From Mugil cephalus (taxonomy: Eukaryota; Chordata; Actinopteri; Mugiliformes; Mugilidae): DNA of 64,000 bases. The notes below the pieces were generated by a model that did no database searches, was not told the origin of the DNA, and saw only the letters and a program-made list of their open reading frames with translations. Below are positions 11,341 to 21,976 of this stretch, piece by piece; position 1 is the first letter of the stretch, and each line of letters begins with the position of its first letter. The position numbers and the translations under genes are program-made. The DNA is taken from contig NC_061776.1 of NCBI RefSeq assembly GCF_022458985.1, positions 2,517,075-2,581,074 on the forward strand. The letters run 5' to 3'.

Positions 11341-12944
11341 CTCTACTTAGAGGAGTACAGAAAATTAACTATTAACTAATAAACTAATGTTTACCCACAA
11401 CCACAGAAGATTGAACGGAGGGCGATGGTGCAGACCGTTTTGTGACAAAGTTAAACTTCCTGAGGGAGTTTCCTTTTTGCCGCAAGTCAGTTTTCCATCA
11501 ATGGTCTACAGATGGAGTATTACACATATTATTCACTATATCTTAATTTCAGTGGGTCAGACATTCCAATGCACTCTGTTGACTGTGCCTTCAAACAGCT
11601 TAAACATTTCCAGGTAATGATGTCATGGCTTTAGAAGTGTCTAACTGGCTAACTGACATAATTTCAGACAACTGGAGGTGTGTCTACCTTCAAAACTGTT
11701 TATTTAACATCACAGTGAACAGTTAAACTCACATGAAGTAAACTGTCATTGAAACTCCACTAAGTGTTGCAGTTTTATCAACAATAATGTTCAGTTTTAA
11801 TAATGACAATAACACCTTTTTATTTGTGTTTATTTGAACGAGTTTTTAGAATCACAAAAACACTGCTCGTTTCAAGGCATTTAAAATGAATTCTGATTCT
11901 GATTCTGAAAATGCAGTACTGCAGTTCAACAATATGACCACGTGGTAGCAGTAAAGAGCCCTATGTGATATCTTCTGTCAATTTATTTCCAAGCTCTGAA
12001 CAGTAAATTTTCATATTTATACTATGAAATCAACTTTTGGAATAACTTGGTCTGTATCACCTCGAAAAGATGGAAAGCAGAAATTTTTGATGTAATCAAA
12101 AACGCTCAGGCAAAAAAAGAGAAGGCACCAGTTGACAGGAAACAGTGTTTTCAGTACTTATGATGATAAACCGGAAAGAACTTCAGTCATCCAGACTACT
12201 TCATTTTCACTTCACCCTGGGAATAATTATCTTTCCTGTAAAAATTTGGATCTTTGATTCTGGAAGATTCACCACAAATCACAATTTACCAGCCTCATAT
12301 TGAATGTGCAATTTGACATTGGTCAAAACCAGATTCCATAAACCAACCTCACACAGTTTGAAATACAGTTAAAGGCAAGGTATGTCACTTTTTTTGCACA
12401 ATTTTGTGCAACTTCTATAACAGCCTTTCTGCACATTGCTAATCAAATGTTGTGAAACAGCAGTTGACTTCTGTGCCTCCACTTGGCCGTAGTTTAAGGG
12501 CTTTATAAACACTCATCCCATGATGGACATTTTACACCAACCAGAGAAGATTTTACATATCCTGTCTTTGTCACTGTCACTGTCACTTTGTCAGTTTCTA
12601 TACATGGCACTCCAGTCTCTGGAAGAGTTGCTTTGTTAGCCATGTTCTTTGAGTTCCCACCATTAAAACATAGTCTGGTTGCCTTGTCTTCTTCTAGTCC
12701 CGTGGCTCCTGCATAACCTTTAGCTTAACAAATTAAGGTGCTCTTAAGGTGGACCTCTCCAAACCCTGTTGTAAACTCAAGTGTCAGTTGGTTAGGTTGT
12801 CCCAGACAGAGGGAGATGTCTCCTTCCATCTGTTTAATGTCCAAGTTTGCTATTTTTATGTTTAAGGTGAACGGTTTGTTTGTGCAGGACATTGTCTCTG
12901 AAATTAAAACTTTATTTCATCTTAGAAAATAATTAGATCAGTTG
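11341..12944 (-). other. 3' flank of Z3
   Basis: From about 12090 to 12940 this is the family 3' flank read on the minus strand (block CAGTTGACAGGAAACAGTG to CCAGAGACTGGAG). A poly(A) signal lies at 12910-12915 on the minus strand. 11341-12090 holds no recognised feature. Confidence 0.5.
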
Positions 12945-14529
12945 TCAGGACGACAACTTCTCACTTGTGTGAGTCCTCATGTGCTTCGTTCGAGAGGTAC
13001 TTCGAGTGAAGGTTTTACCACATGCATCACAACTGTATGGCTTGTCACCTGTATGAGTCTTCATGTGCCGAGTCAAGGCACTATTGTGACTGAAACGTTT
13101 CCCACATGTCTTGCAACAGGACGGCCTCTCACCTGTGTGAGTCCTCATGTGCCGTGTCAAAACACCAATATGACTGAAACATTTCCCACATGTCTTGCAA
13201 GAGGATGGCCTCTCACCTGTGTGGGTCCTCATGTGGTGCTTTAACGTAGTACTTCGAGTGAAAGTTTTACCACATGTGTCACAACCATATGGCTTCTCAC
13301 CTGAGTGAGTCCTCATGTGGTCCGTTAAAGTAGTAATTCGAGTGAAGGTTTTACCACATGTGTCACAACCGTACGGCTTCTCACCTGTATGAATCCTGAT
13401 GTGTAAAATCAAATCACTCTTCTGTGTGAAACTTTTACCACATGCGTTGCAATGATAGGGTGTCTCGCCCACATGAAATCTGTAATGTGTCTTCATTAAA
13501 TGCATGTACTTAAAGGCTTTTCCACAGACATCGCATGTTACAGACTTTTTACCTTTGTCAGTATGACACCAATTTTCTGACATGGGAGAGTTGTCTACAT
13601 TGTTACTGTGACTTGTGTCTCTGTGACAACTCATCTTAGGATTCAGCTCTGCATTTCTAGTTGATCCTGAGTCTACATGGTTGCTTCCTTCCTGATCTGG
13701 GCTCTCGGCTACCTCCTGTTCCTCTTTAATGTGTGGAGGTTCTGGTTCCTCCCATTCCTCTTTAAATTGCAGAGGTTCTGGTTCCTCCTGTTCCTCTTTA
13801 TCTTTGGAGGTTCCCCCTGTTCCTCTTTTATCTCTGGATTTATCTCAGGATGTTCTGGCTCCTCCCATTCCTCTTTTATATCTGGAGGTTCTAGTTCCTC
13901 CTGTTCATCTTTTATCTGTGTAGGTTCTGGTTCCTTTTGTTCCGCTTTCATTTGTAGAGGTTCCGGTTCCTCCTGTTCCTCTTTCATCTGTAGAGGTTCT
14001 GGTTCCTGCTGTTCGTCTTTCATCTGTGGATGTTCTGGTTCATCGTGTTCATCTTTCATCTGTAGAGGCTCTGGTTCCTCCTGTTCCTCTTCCATCTTTG
14101 GAGGTTCTGTTTCGTCCCATGCCCCTGTTATCTGTGGAGGTTCTGGTTCCTGCTGTTCCTCTTTCATCTGTGGAGGTTCTGGTTCCTGCTGTTCCTCTTT
14201 CATCTGTAGAGGCTCTGGTTCCTCCTGTTCCTCTTTCATCTTTGGAGGTTCTGTTTTGTCCCATGCCCCTGTTATCTGTGGAGGTTCTGATTCCTGCTGT
14301 TCCTCTTTCATCTGTGGAGGTTCTGGTTCCTGCTGTTCCTCTTTCATCTGTAGAGGTTCTGATCCCTCCTGTTCTTTTTTCATCTGTGAAGGTTCTGGTT
14401 TCTCCTGTTCCTCTTTCACATGTGGAGGTTCTGGTTCCTCCTGGTCCATACTAGAGTTCCTCTCCTGGTTATAGAGCTGCTGCTCAGTGAGACCCTCCTC
14501 CTCTGTGTAGACATGTTGCTGTAGAAGGT
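12945..14529 (-). pseudogene. Z3 exon 2: C2H2 protein with a one-base frameshift
   Basis: Copy of Z5 exon 2. The acceptor CCTCCAG|ACCTTCTACAGC lies at 14530. The frame runs DLLQQHVYTEEE, then a very long acidic repeat, then breaks in a T-run at about 13794-13800 where Z3 has one T fewer than Z5 (25830-25837). After the break the linker and seven canonical fingers ([17 protein letters not shown] to STSRTKHMRTHTSEKLSS) are intact in the other frame. The break splits DNA-binding fingers from the regulatory part. Since the rest is nearly identical to Z5, the lesion is very recent or a homopolymer sequencing error. Its exon 1 (16027-16165) is also ruined. Confidence 0.8.
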
Positions 14530-14664
14530 CTGGAGGGACAAAGAGACACAGCATAAAGGTTACTAATGTGATGACACATCTGATCAAATAGGTTCTAGTT
14601 TAAATTCATGTAGCGTTAGCTCTGCTAGTTACCCTCTTAGCATGTTAGTAGAGGTGAGGTGTTC

Positions 14665-15190
14665 ATCACTCAGTGCGTTTACATGCAGAGCTTAATCGAG
14701 CTATGCTCAAAATTCGACTTTCTCACTACAGTCCTTGTCCCAGTTTACATGCAGCGCAAGAAAAGCGAATAACTGTTCTCCTCTTCCACACTAGGTGGCG
14801 ATACGTGTCTTTTCAGCGGGATAACATCACGTTAATACGGCTTGATTTCTGGTGACCTATTACGTGATATAATAAACAAGAGTCCTTCATGTGGCATACC
14901 AGCATTTCAAACAACAACCAGACGGATAATAGTAATTTTTTTAATATTATACGTAATGTTCGCGCTACTTCTGATGCAGGTAAGATCCATGCTATCCCTC
15001 AGCCAGCTCCATTTCTCTTCTTCTTCTGCGTCCAGCTTTCTTGGACATTTTTGTTCCGGGGTCACACGTCAGCGTAGGGGTTGTGGAGCATGCACACACG
15101 CATTATCCGATAACAACTCCAATTCCAATCGCATTATCTGGATGTCACAATCGGACGATCATATATCTACAGGAATTTTTTAATACGATG
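14665..15190. mobile_element. non-autonomous DNA-transposon-like repeat in Z3 intron
   Basis: Begins CAGTGCGTTTACATGC. An inverted, diverged copy lies at 48966-49330 and the duplicated copy at 26702-27227. Shared marks are AGGTGGCGATACGTGTCTTT, TTATACGTAATGTTCGCGCT (or a close variant) and TTTTTGTTCCGGGGTCAC. The TTTACATGC-type ends are typical of fish MITEs; superfamily not determined and target-site repeats not identified. Confidence 0.5.
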
Positions 15191-16026
15191 TCTTACATTA
15201 CTACCATGTTCTCCTAATGACAGGAAAGAGTGTGTCATCCAAATCCAGGGATGTCCTTAGGATCCTCACCATTATAAGTGGTCATTTCTCCAACACACTG
15301 ATGTTGAAATACTTGTCATCTCACTTAACAGCAAAAATATGTGATATCTTTATCAAGTTTTAAGTCTATCAGAATATCCATTCACCCACATTCACACACT
15401 GATGGATATGCCATCAGGAACAACTGGGTTTAGAATTGGGAAACTGGTTCACTATCTTGCTAAAAGACACTTCAACATGTAGACCGGTTGCTCTAGATTA
15501 AAAAAACAAAAAACAAAAAAAAAAACTACTTGCTTTCACGTGTGACCATTTAAATACAAGAGTGCACCATTATGTGCCTTGGTATAGCCATCATACAGGT
15601 GAGAGAGCATCCTTGTTTTTTTTTAACAGTCAGATAAACTTTACAAACTTTTGCAATCCATCAGATCTTGACCCTACTTATGTTTGATATCTTTTATTAA
15701 ACTGTATACAAATACAGGTTTTGGGCAGTGTGGTAGATATTTACAGATACTGTTTAGAAAACAATTCTTTTACAGAGACACAGGGTCACACTTTTACATG
15801 GTTTAATGATCACTCTGATCTGTCAAAGGGACTCAAGTTCTCACAGATCATCCCTGATTTCAGGCAGTTTTAAGACAATATATTACTTAACTACTTCAAT
15901 ACTTATTTTCTCTTCAGAACAGTATTGTGATTGGTAAATTAAGTATGTAAAGTATAATAACATTTGAAAATCAGAAATCAAGAATAAGTTTGAGGTTTTC
16001 ATTCAGATCATTCTAGTTCTACTCAC
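15191..16026 (-). other. rest of Z3 intron 1
   Basis: Nothing recognised apart from an A-rich run near 15500-15525. Identical in layout to 27228-28075. Confidence 0.4.
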
Positions 16027-16165
16027 CTATCCTGTGTAACTTTATCTCGGGTTTCCAGGTGATATCCAGCAGTCTGCGCTGACGATCGATCTGTACCTGG
16101 TAAAATTTCTTCTGTAGCAGTTTGTCGGTCTATGATCAACTCTCTGAAAACTCTCAGCTTAGCTG
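16027..16165 (-). pseudogene. Z3 exon 1 relic without start codon
   Basis: Reads in reverse as GCTGAGAGTTTTCAGAGAG, TTGATCATAGACC, GAAGAAATTTTACCAGGTAC, GATCGATCGTCAGCGCAGAC and so on to ACACAGGATAG|GTGAGT. Compared with Z7-Z9, the ACAATGTCTTCA start is missing and about 29 bases covering FGLFERTVVQ are lost, which shifts the frame. The splice donor is kept. It may survive as a non-coding 5' exon. Confidence 0.75.
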
Positions 16166-16280
16166 CTACAGCTCAGATACTTATCGTGACGACACAACAC
16201 ACTCGTCCTTCAGTTCAGTCCACAAACACAGAAACACAACTCCACCAACGAGGTCTACCATCGGGGTTTAAAAAGCAAAT

Positions 16281-16318
16281 CCACGTCCGCCTGGTGTCCC
16301 ACTATAAAATTCCGTCAG
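16281..16318 (-). promoter_or_regulatory. promoter-proximal conserved block of Z3
   Basis: On the minus strand CTGACGGAATTTTATAGTGG, then GACACCAGGCGGACGTGG. It holds a TATA-like TTTTATAG and an ETS-like GGCGGA core. It lies about 120 bases before the exon 1 relic, as in Z10. Inferred from conservation across the cluster. Confidence 0.55.
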
Positions 16319-16639
16319 ATGGGGGACAATTAACATTTAGTTCCGCTGTATTTTTTATTTTTTTTTTTTTGGATCATCAATTTCCTGCAGGGACGTTAAC
16401 TCTAACATGATTTTGTCCAAGACTCACCAGATGAGAAAGGACCAGATATCAAAGAAAAGAAAAGAGTAGAAAATAAGATTGAGGTAAAAGTAAAAAAAAT
16501 ACAAAAAATGTACAGTCCAATTCACACAATTTACATGAAATATACTAACATCTATACACAGACATGAGGTATACAGACATTTTAGCTAAAGTGTCTCACT
16601 GTTTAGATAAAGTGTCCCACTATAAGGTTATCTAAACTG

Positions 16640-16677
<38 letters not shown>

Positions 16678-16788
16678 TGATTTTTGTTTTATATTTGGGG
16701 TATTTGGAATTAATATAGCTACAGGAAACTGTTGATATGATCCGAAGTGACATTTTAAAATGTAGCAGAACATGTTGACTCTTCTACC
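16319..16788. other. spacer between divergent promoters of Z3 and Z4
   Basis: Includes a (TG)n microsatellite at 16643-16675 and a T-run near 16350. About 367 bases of this spacer (roughly 16320-16690) are missing from the second unit. Confidence 0.7.
16643..16675. repeat. (TG)n microsatellite
   Basis: About 16 TG units in the spacer between Z3 and Z4; absent from unit 2. Confidence 0.9.
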
Positions 16789-16827
16789 CTGACGGAATTT
16801 ATTAGTGAGCAACTTGGGTGAAGTTAG
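16789..16827 (+). promoter_or_regulatory. promoter-proximal conserved block of Z4
   Basis: CTGACGGAATTTATTAGTGA, then GCAACTTGGGTGAAGTT. The left half matches all paralogues; the right half has drifted. The ATG lies about 140 bases downstream. Confidence 0.5.
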
Positions 16828-16968
16828 GGCTAGGTGGCGCTGTCATGTACCCGAGAGGAAGAGGAAGTAAGTTTTTATAACCTGGTAGTAGCGTTGTTGT
16901 GTTTGTGGACTGAGCTGGAGGACGACTGTGTTCTGTCCCAGACAAATATTTGAGCTGTTGAACTAACA

Positions 16969-17140
16969 ATGTCCTCAGCTGAGAATTTGAGAGACTTGAT
17001 CATCGAGCCACTAACTGTTTCTCCTGAAGAAATATTCGGACTCTTTGAAAGAACTGTCGTCCAGTCCGAGGAAGAGATAGATCGTCAGCGCAGACTGCTG
17101 GATATCACCTGGAAACCCGTGATAAAGTTACACAGAATAG
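16969..17140 (+). CDS. Z4 exon 1: N-terminal module
   Basis: 57 codons plus one base, ATG in context AACAATGTCCTC: MSSAENLRDLIIEPLT, VSPEEIFGLFERTVVQS, EEEIDRQRRLLDITW, KPVIKLHRI. Donor ATAG|GTAAGT. Identical to Z6 exon 1 except Val for Glu in the KPVIK/KPEIK stretch. Confidence 0.9.
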
Positions 17141-18479
17141 GTAAGTAGAACTAGAAAGGTCTGAATGAACTAACTAATGAATGGAAACACACAGTGTGGA
17201 GAAGACACAGAGGAAAGATACTTAGCTACAAGGTTGCTAACATGCTAAAAGGCTAACTAGCACAGCTCTACATGGTTTCGTCTCGAGGCCTATTTTTCTG
17301 CCTTCTGTGTGAAAATGACATACAATAGCAAATGTGTTGTATTTTATTATACCTAAGGGCTATATGAATAATTTTGGTCACCTGTGTGTTACTGTGTTAG
17401 AGAAAATTCACCTGAAAAAAAAGAAAGAAAAAAAAAATTCTGTTCTCGTCTAAGAAAAAACCCTGGATTATTTAGAGTAAAAGACCACCTCTGATTTGTG
17501 GTTAAACGAAGCCCAATAGAAATTTGAATCAGTAATGTAAAATCTGATGTGTAACTGTGCAAAAGTAGATGGTATAAAGGTCAATCTGAACAGTTTTAGA
17601 GATGTTTTAGCCCATTTGTGTCCAGGTGGAACCACCAATAGTACCTTTTTGTCACATTTTGGCACCATATGTGACATTTAACCATTCTCTGGTACCCGTC
17701 TGAATTAAGTTTCACTGATGTATCACTAAATATAAGTTACAGTTTTGACTCATTCACCCAGAACATATGTAAAAGGAGGCCTTTGGTGAAAGTCAAAGGA
17801 CAATATCTCGACAGCGGAGTGACAATTTTAATGATTGACATCTCTTTAGATCAATCAGAGTGGAGTAGCAACCACCAAAGACAATCCAGAGCAAAGTAAA
17901 CCCAAAGATCGCATGTTGTCAGTGACCCGACACTTCAACCTAGGAGCCTCTGCCTTTTTACACATATAAACGAGAGCACCATGATTCATTCCAAACTGAT
18001 GTCATAGGAGTCATAGGAGAAGCCATTAGCAGTATTTCTTTGGAGCTGGAATATAACTTTCAATCACAAAACAGCAATGGTAAGACCTACTTTAAGATTT
18101 TGCGAATTTTATTTTTGTGACTCTTTGGCTTCTAGCCCTCTGAGTTCGTGAGGTTAGTAGAAGCACTAAATGAGATGACATTTTCATGTTTTCGTCATGT
18201 TCCCATACAATTACTTGGGGTTTTATTTGTGTTTAGTTTAAGTGGCAATGCCTAATAGAGGCTTTTAGATGAGTTTCTCCCCGTCATTTTGGTGTATTAC
18301 ATGTTCAGAGTGGTGCATGCTATCATACGTTTAGATTGTCTGTAGCACACGGATCTCACCTCAGACCCCAGTACAGGGGGTGCGCAGGTCAAAGTGGTTA
18401 AGCTAGAACACATTTGCTCAGACATGTTGTCCTGTCAGCACGCTAATAACCTTTATGTTGTGTCTCTTTGTACCTCCAG
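17141..18479 (+). other. intron 1 of Z4
   Basis: Phase-1 GT-AG intron with no recognised repeat; nearly identical to the Z6 intron (28824-30161). Confidence 0.7.
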
Positions 18480-19963
18480 ACCTCCCACCTCAACATGTCT
18501 GCACAGAGGAGGAGGTTCTCACTGGGCAGCAGCTCTGTAACCAGGAGAGGAACTCCAGTCTGGACCAAGAGGATCCAGAACCTCCACAGATTAAAGAGGA
18601 ACATGAGGAACCAGAGCATTCACAGATTAAAAAGGAACAAGAGGAACCAGAACCTCCACAGATTAAAGAGGAAGAAGAGGAACCAGAACCTCTGCAGATA
18701 AAAAAGGAACAGGAAGAACCAGAACCTCTACAAATGAAAGGGGAACAGGGGGAACCAGAACCACCACAGATGAAAGAGGAACAGCAGGAACCAGAACCTA
18801 TACAGATAAAAAAGGAACAGGAAGAACCCGAACCTCCACAGATTAAAGAGGAACAGGAGGAACTCTGCAGCATTCAGTGGGAAGAACATCTTGTACTGAA
18901 CCAGGAGACTGATTCCTTTGTGGAGACTCCTACTGATGAGGACAGTGAATATAGTGAACCAGAACCAAACAGTGACCAGTTCCTCTCTTGGAAGTCTGAA
19001 TCCAAACAGCTGAACCCAAAGCAGAGACGTCACAGAAACACAAGTCACAGTAACAATGTAGACAACTCTTCCATGTCAGAGAATCAGTATGATACTGACA
19101 CTGGTAAAAAGTCTGTAACATGTGATGTCTGTGGGAAAGCCTTTAAGTACATGTCTTTAATGAAAATACATTACAGATTTCACACTGGGGAGACACCTTA
19201 CCAGTGCAACACATGCGGTAAAAGTTTCACGCGTACTAATAGTTTAATTTTACACACTATGATTCACACAGGTGAGAAGCCATATCCTTGCAAACTATGT
19301 GGGAAGAGTTTTATTAAAAATGGTGCTTTGACTCGGCACATGAGGATTCACACAGGTGAGAAGCCGTACGGTTGTGACACATGTGGTAAAACCTTCACTG
19401 AAAAAATTAATTTAACATGTCACCTGAGGACTCACACAGGTGAAAAGCCATACGGTTGTGACACATGCGGTAAAACCTTCGCTGATGGAAGTACTTTAAC
19501 AAAGCACAGGAGGACTCACACAGGTGAGAAGCCATACAGTTGTGACACATGTGGTAAAACCTTTCATCGACGCAGTAATTTATACAAACACATGAGGACT
19601 CACACAGGTGAGAAGAATTACGGTTGTGACACTTGTGGTAAAACCTTCACTGAAAGAAGTTTTTTAACAAGACACATAAGGATTCACACAGGGGAGAAGC
19701 CATATGGTTGTGACACATGTGGTAAAAGCTTCAATCGAAGTTCTCATTTGACTACTCACATGAGGACTCACACGGGTGAGAGGAAGTACAGTTGTGACAC
19801 ATGTGGTAAAACCTTCCGTGAAAAAGGTACTTTAACTGGTCACATGAGGATTCACACAGGTGAGAAGAAGTACAGTTGTGACACATGTGGTAAAACCTTC
19901 ATTCATGGAGGTTCTTTAAGGAAGCACAGGAGGACTCACAAAAGTGAGAATTTGTTGTCCTGA
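18480..19963 (+). CDS. Z4 exon 2: acidic repeat and ten fingers (hybrid gene)
   Basis: Acceptor TACCTCCAG|ACCTCC gives [19 protein letters not shown]. The spliced protein is 551 aa: N-terminal module (1-57), eight acidic 12-mers with IKEE, IKKE, MKGE or MKEE, the [20 protein letters not shown] block, a linker with [13 protein letters not shown], then ten canonical fingers. Fingers 1-5 and the first Cys pair of finger 6 match Z6. From [11 protein letters not shown] on, the sequence matches Z2 (7508 onward) to the end and into the 3' flank. Z4 is thus a fusion made by unequal exchange, with an intact frame and a finger set found in neither parent. Likely a nuclear DNA-binding regulator; target unknown. 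Confidence 0.93.
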
Positions 19964-21196
19964 AACATCTGTGTGGAACAAAAGCTGAGCTTCATAAAAA
20001 ATCATTCAATCATAAAAATGATTTTTTCAGGTTTATCGTTGTTCCTGAAATCTGATCAAATTATTCTCTGAGATACGTTGAAATAATTTTTTTAGTCCGG
20101 ACCCAGCATTCTGAAAAAACAAGCCACTCACCTTAAGCACACAAATACCAAACCTGGGCACTAAACAGATGGACGGAGACATCTCCCTCTGCTTGGAACA
20201 ACCATCTAACTGATACTTGAGTTTACAACAGGATTTGGAGAGGACCACTTCAAGACCACCTTAGTTTGTTAACCTAAAGCCTGTGCATGAGCTATAGGAC
20301 AAGGAGATTATAGGAAAACCAAACTGTTGTAATGGTCAGAACTGAAAGAACATGGCTAACGAAACCACTCTTCCTGAGACTGTAGTACCTTGTATAGAAA
20401 CTGACAATGTTTCAGTGACATTACTACTCAAATTGTGTGAGGTGACAATGTCAGACTGGACATTCAATATGAGGTTGGAAAACGGTGCAGTGAATTCATG
20501 GGGAATCCTCCAGAAGCAAAGATCTGAACTTCTACAAAAAGGACAATTTTCCCATGGTGAAGTGGCAATGAAGTACTCTAGATTATCAGTAAAGTTCTTT
20601 TTCGTGTATCATCAGTAATATTAAAAACACTACTTCCTGTCAGCTGGAGTCTTCTCTTTCTTTGTGAGCTTATATCATTTGATGTTTGTACATGTTTTTG
20701 ATTTCAGCAAATTTTATATTTTCCAAATTGAGAGGTAACATAGACCAAGGGGAGGTACTTTCAGACTTTATTTTATAGTTCTCTGTATCACTAATGTTTA
20801 AAAATAAAAGTTTTGAGTCCACAGTTGGGAAGTAAATTGTTGACAGAAGGTATTTGAAATCCATGGCCATAGTCTCGAACTGCATAATTGCATTTTAAAT
20901 TGCTTGAAAGTAACAGTGTTTATGTGATTATAAAAACTGTTTAAATACACATGGACACATTTGTATGATGATAAAATAAATGATATTTTTCATAAAAACT
21001 GCAAGGCAGTGCAGTTTTAAGTGGAAATTTTGAAAGGGCCATGTGGGGCTACTGCAGGGGTACCATCTCTGTCAACATGGGAATCAAACCCACAACCAGA
21101 GCTAATCACACACACTTATGATCATCTTTCACTGAGCACTGATATTGAGGAACTGTAATCACACAAGTGACGTGTGTGTGTAACTGTAATCACATA
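19964..21196 (+). other. 3' flank of Z4
   Basis: Clean version of the 3' flank also found after Z2. No gene seen; the 20352-20618 ORF is the duplicate of the non-gene ORF at 8268. Confidence 0.6.
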
Positions 21197-21976
21197 AAGT
21201 TACTTGGGTGTGTAACCATGTTGGATGAGCTTACGCTGATGACATTCAACTATACCTCTTCACCGAATCCATCACCTCCTCTACACTCTCTACCCTCTCA
21301 ACTTGCCTCTCAGAAATAAACACATGAATGAAAACCAACTACCTTCAACTGAACTTCAATAAGTCAAACCTCCTAATCATTGGCCCCAAACACCTCATCT
21401 AGTCAGCTTAATATGTCTGTCCTTACATTGGCAACTCACCTCTGATTCCCTCCTCCCTCACCTGCAATCTTGGATTCATCTTTGACACTCAGCTCACCCT
21501 CAAACAGCACATGAAACAGGTCACAAAAACAGCTGTCTTCCACCTCAGAAATATTGCCCGTCTCCGTCTATCTCTCTCCCCCACTGCAGTTGAAACACTC
21601 ATCCACTCCTTCGTCACCTCCAGACTGGACTACTGCAATAGCCTCCTCTATGGTCCCACCTAAAACCAAGTACTGAACCCGGGGGGACATAGCCTTCTCA
21701 GCTGCTGCTCCCATTCTCTGGAACTCGCTGCTATCCCCCATCAGAAACTGCTCTGATGCCAACACATTTCATCCCTTTTAAAAACTCATCTCTTGAAGAC
21801 TGCTTTTAACATGTAGCCTCTACACTATGTTCATTTCAACTGTCCTCTTATTTCATTCCTTGTTTATTTAACATGCATAAAGTTTTCTTTTTGTGTGTAT
21901 GCTTTTATGTCTGTTGTCTTTGAGCTTTGAAAAGCGCTATACAAATAAAATGTATTATTATTATTGTTATTATTAT
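21197..21976 (+). mobile_element. L2-type LINE, duplicated copy
   Basis: Duplicate of 9112-9891, with YADD at 21232-21243. Differs by a few bases (for example a CTCTTCACC instead of CTTTCACC stretch after ACTATAC). Confidence 0.88.

Larger units (their letters stand above)
7508..19563. repeat. tandem duplication, unit 1 (about 12.06 kb)
   Basis: Collinear and nearly identical to 19564-31239. It holds the end of Z2, an L2 LINE, a relic 3' flank, Z3, the divergent promoter and Z4 up to its sixth finger. Spacing between matching landmarks is 12,084 at the L2, 12,036 near Z3 and 11,682 at the start of Z4/Z6 exon 2. The changes come from a small-indel patch (7636-8150), a block of about 48 bases near 10440 and a 367-base stretch near 16320. 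Confidence 0.92.

Noticed and set aside
18455-18479. MLCLFVPP start in frame with exon 2 in almost every gene
   Set aside because: It lies in the intron; TGTGTCTCTTTGTCCCTCCAG is the pyrimidine tract and acceptor. Splicing from exon 1 gives a phased frame in every intact gene. Kept only as a possible alternative start for Z5.
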